The translations under genes were made by a program, and so were the position numbers. The notes beneath the pieces were generated by a model. It worked only from the letters and a program-made list of their open reading frames with translations. It was not told the DNA's origin and made no database searches. From Bacillota bacterium (GTDB lineage: Bacteria; Bacillota; Clostridia; UBA1381), in NCBI GenBank assembly GCA_021203665.1, contig JAJQAT010000197.1, positions 1 through 13,514 of the forward strand: a stretch of 13,514 nucleotides of DNA, written 5' to 3'. Positions 13,493-13,514 of this stretch are shown piece by piece (the first letter of the stretch is position 1; every line of letters starts with the position of its first letter).

Positions 13493-13512
13493 GCTATACA
13501 AGGATGTATAGC
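13493..13512. repeat. perfect inverted repeat at the window edge
   Basis: GCTATACA (13493-13500) / TGTATAGC (13505-13512) around AGGA, 36 nt upstream of the minus-strand start codon. On the minus strand it is followed by a T-rich run (CATTTTTTATTTT), so it could terminate an upstream gene beyond the window or act as an operator for the 201-aa gene. The window ends too soon to choose. Confidence 0.5.
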
Positions 13513-13514
13513 CG

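Noticed and set aside
1..13514. CRISPR array, tRNA, rRNA, IS element or phage genes
   Set aside because: No regularly spaced repeats, no tRNA-like folds noticed, and no transposase, integrase or phage structural protein in any frame.

Overview
The window is chromosomal DNA of an anaerobic Firmicute, most likely an uncultured gut or rumen Clostridia. The signs are strong AGGAGG-type ribosome binding sites, very frequent ATA and AGA/AGG codons, a bifunctional AdhE behind Rex-like operators, the plsY-gpsA pair, and small DUF/YgiT-type toxin-antitoxin-like genes typical of Lachnospiraceae/Oscillospiraceae. I cannot name a genus from sequence alone. All genes lie on the plus strand except the last.

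Positions 1-1900 form an accessory patch of small genes. In order they are a 74-aa antitoxin-like protein, a DUF4160-DUF2442 pair, a DUF4258 - YgiT-type zinc-finger pair (putative toxin-antitoxin), and a truncated second copy of the DUF4258 gene. A 32-nt intergenic element occurs three times, once in each gap between modules. The last two copies lie inside a 264-bp direct repeat (about 94% identical by hand count, no gaps) that carries the promoter and 5' end of the DUF4258 gene.

Positions 1937-8478 hold a tight co-directional run: plsY, gpsA, trkA, trkH, ktrB, ktrA. It joins the first acylation step of phospholipid synthesis and its glycerol-3-phosphate supply to two complete K+ uptake systems, Trk-type (two-domain TrkA plus TrkH) and Ktr-type (KtrB plus single-domain KtrA). 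No promoter lies directly before plsY. The nearest plausible -10 box is the one in the second, truncated copy of the accessory repeat. A hairpin terminator follows ktrA.

Positions 8600-11288 hold adhE, the fermentative acetyl-CoA/acetaldehyde/ethanol dehydrogenase. It has a near-perfect sigma-A promoter and two Rex-like palindromes spaced 41 bp centre to centre. Inside the gene, exactly between the two enzyme domains, is a strong in-frame Shine-Dalgarno plus ATG.

Positions 11400-12840 hold a two-gene unit of unknown function: a coiled-coil/zinc-ribbon protein and an acidic coiled-coil protein with a single C-terminal membrane anchor. The unit ends in a GC-rich terminator shared with a convergent minus-strand gene (12852-13457) of unrecognised family.

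The best candidates for something undescribed are the repeat-delimited toxin-antitoxin-like modules feeding into the core operon, and the zinc-ribbon/tail-anchored coiled-coil pair.
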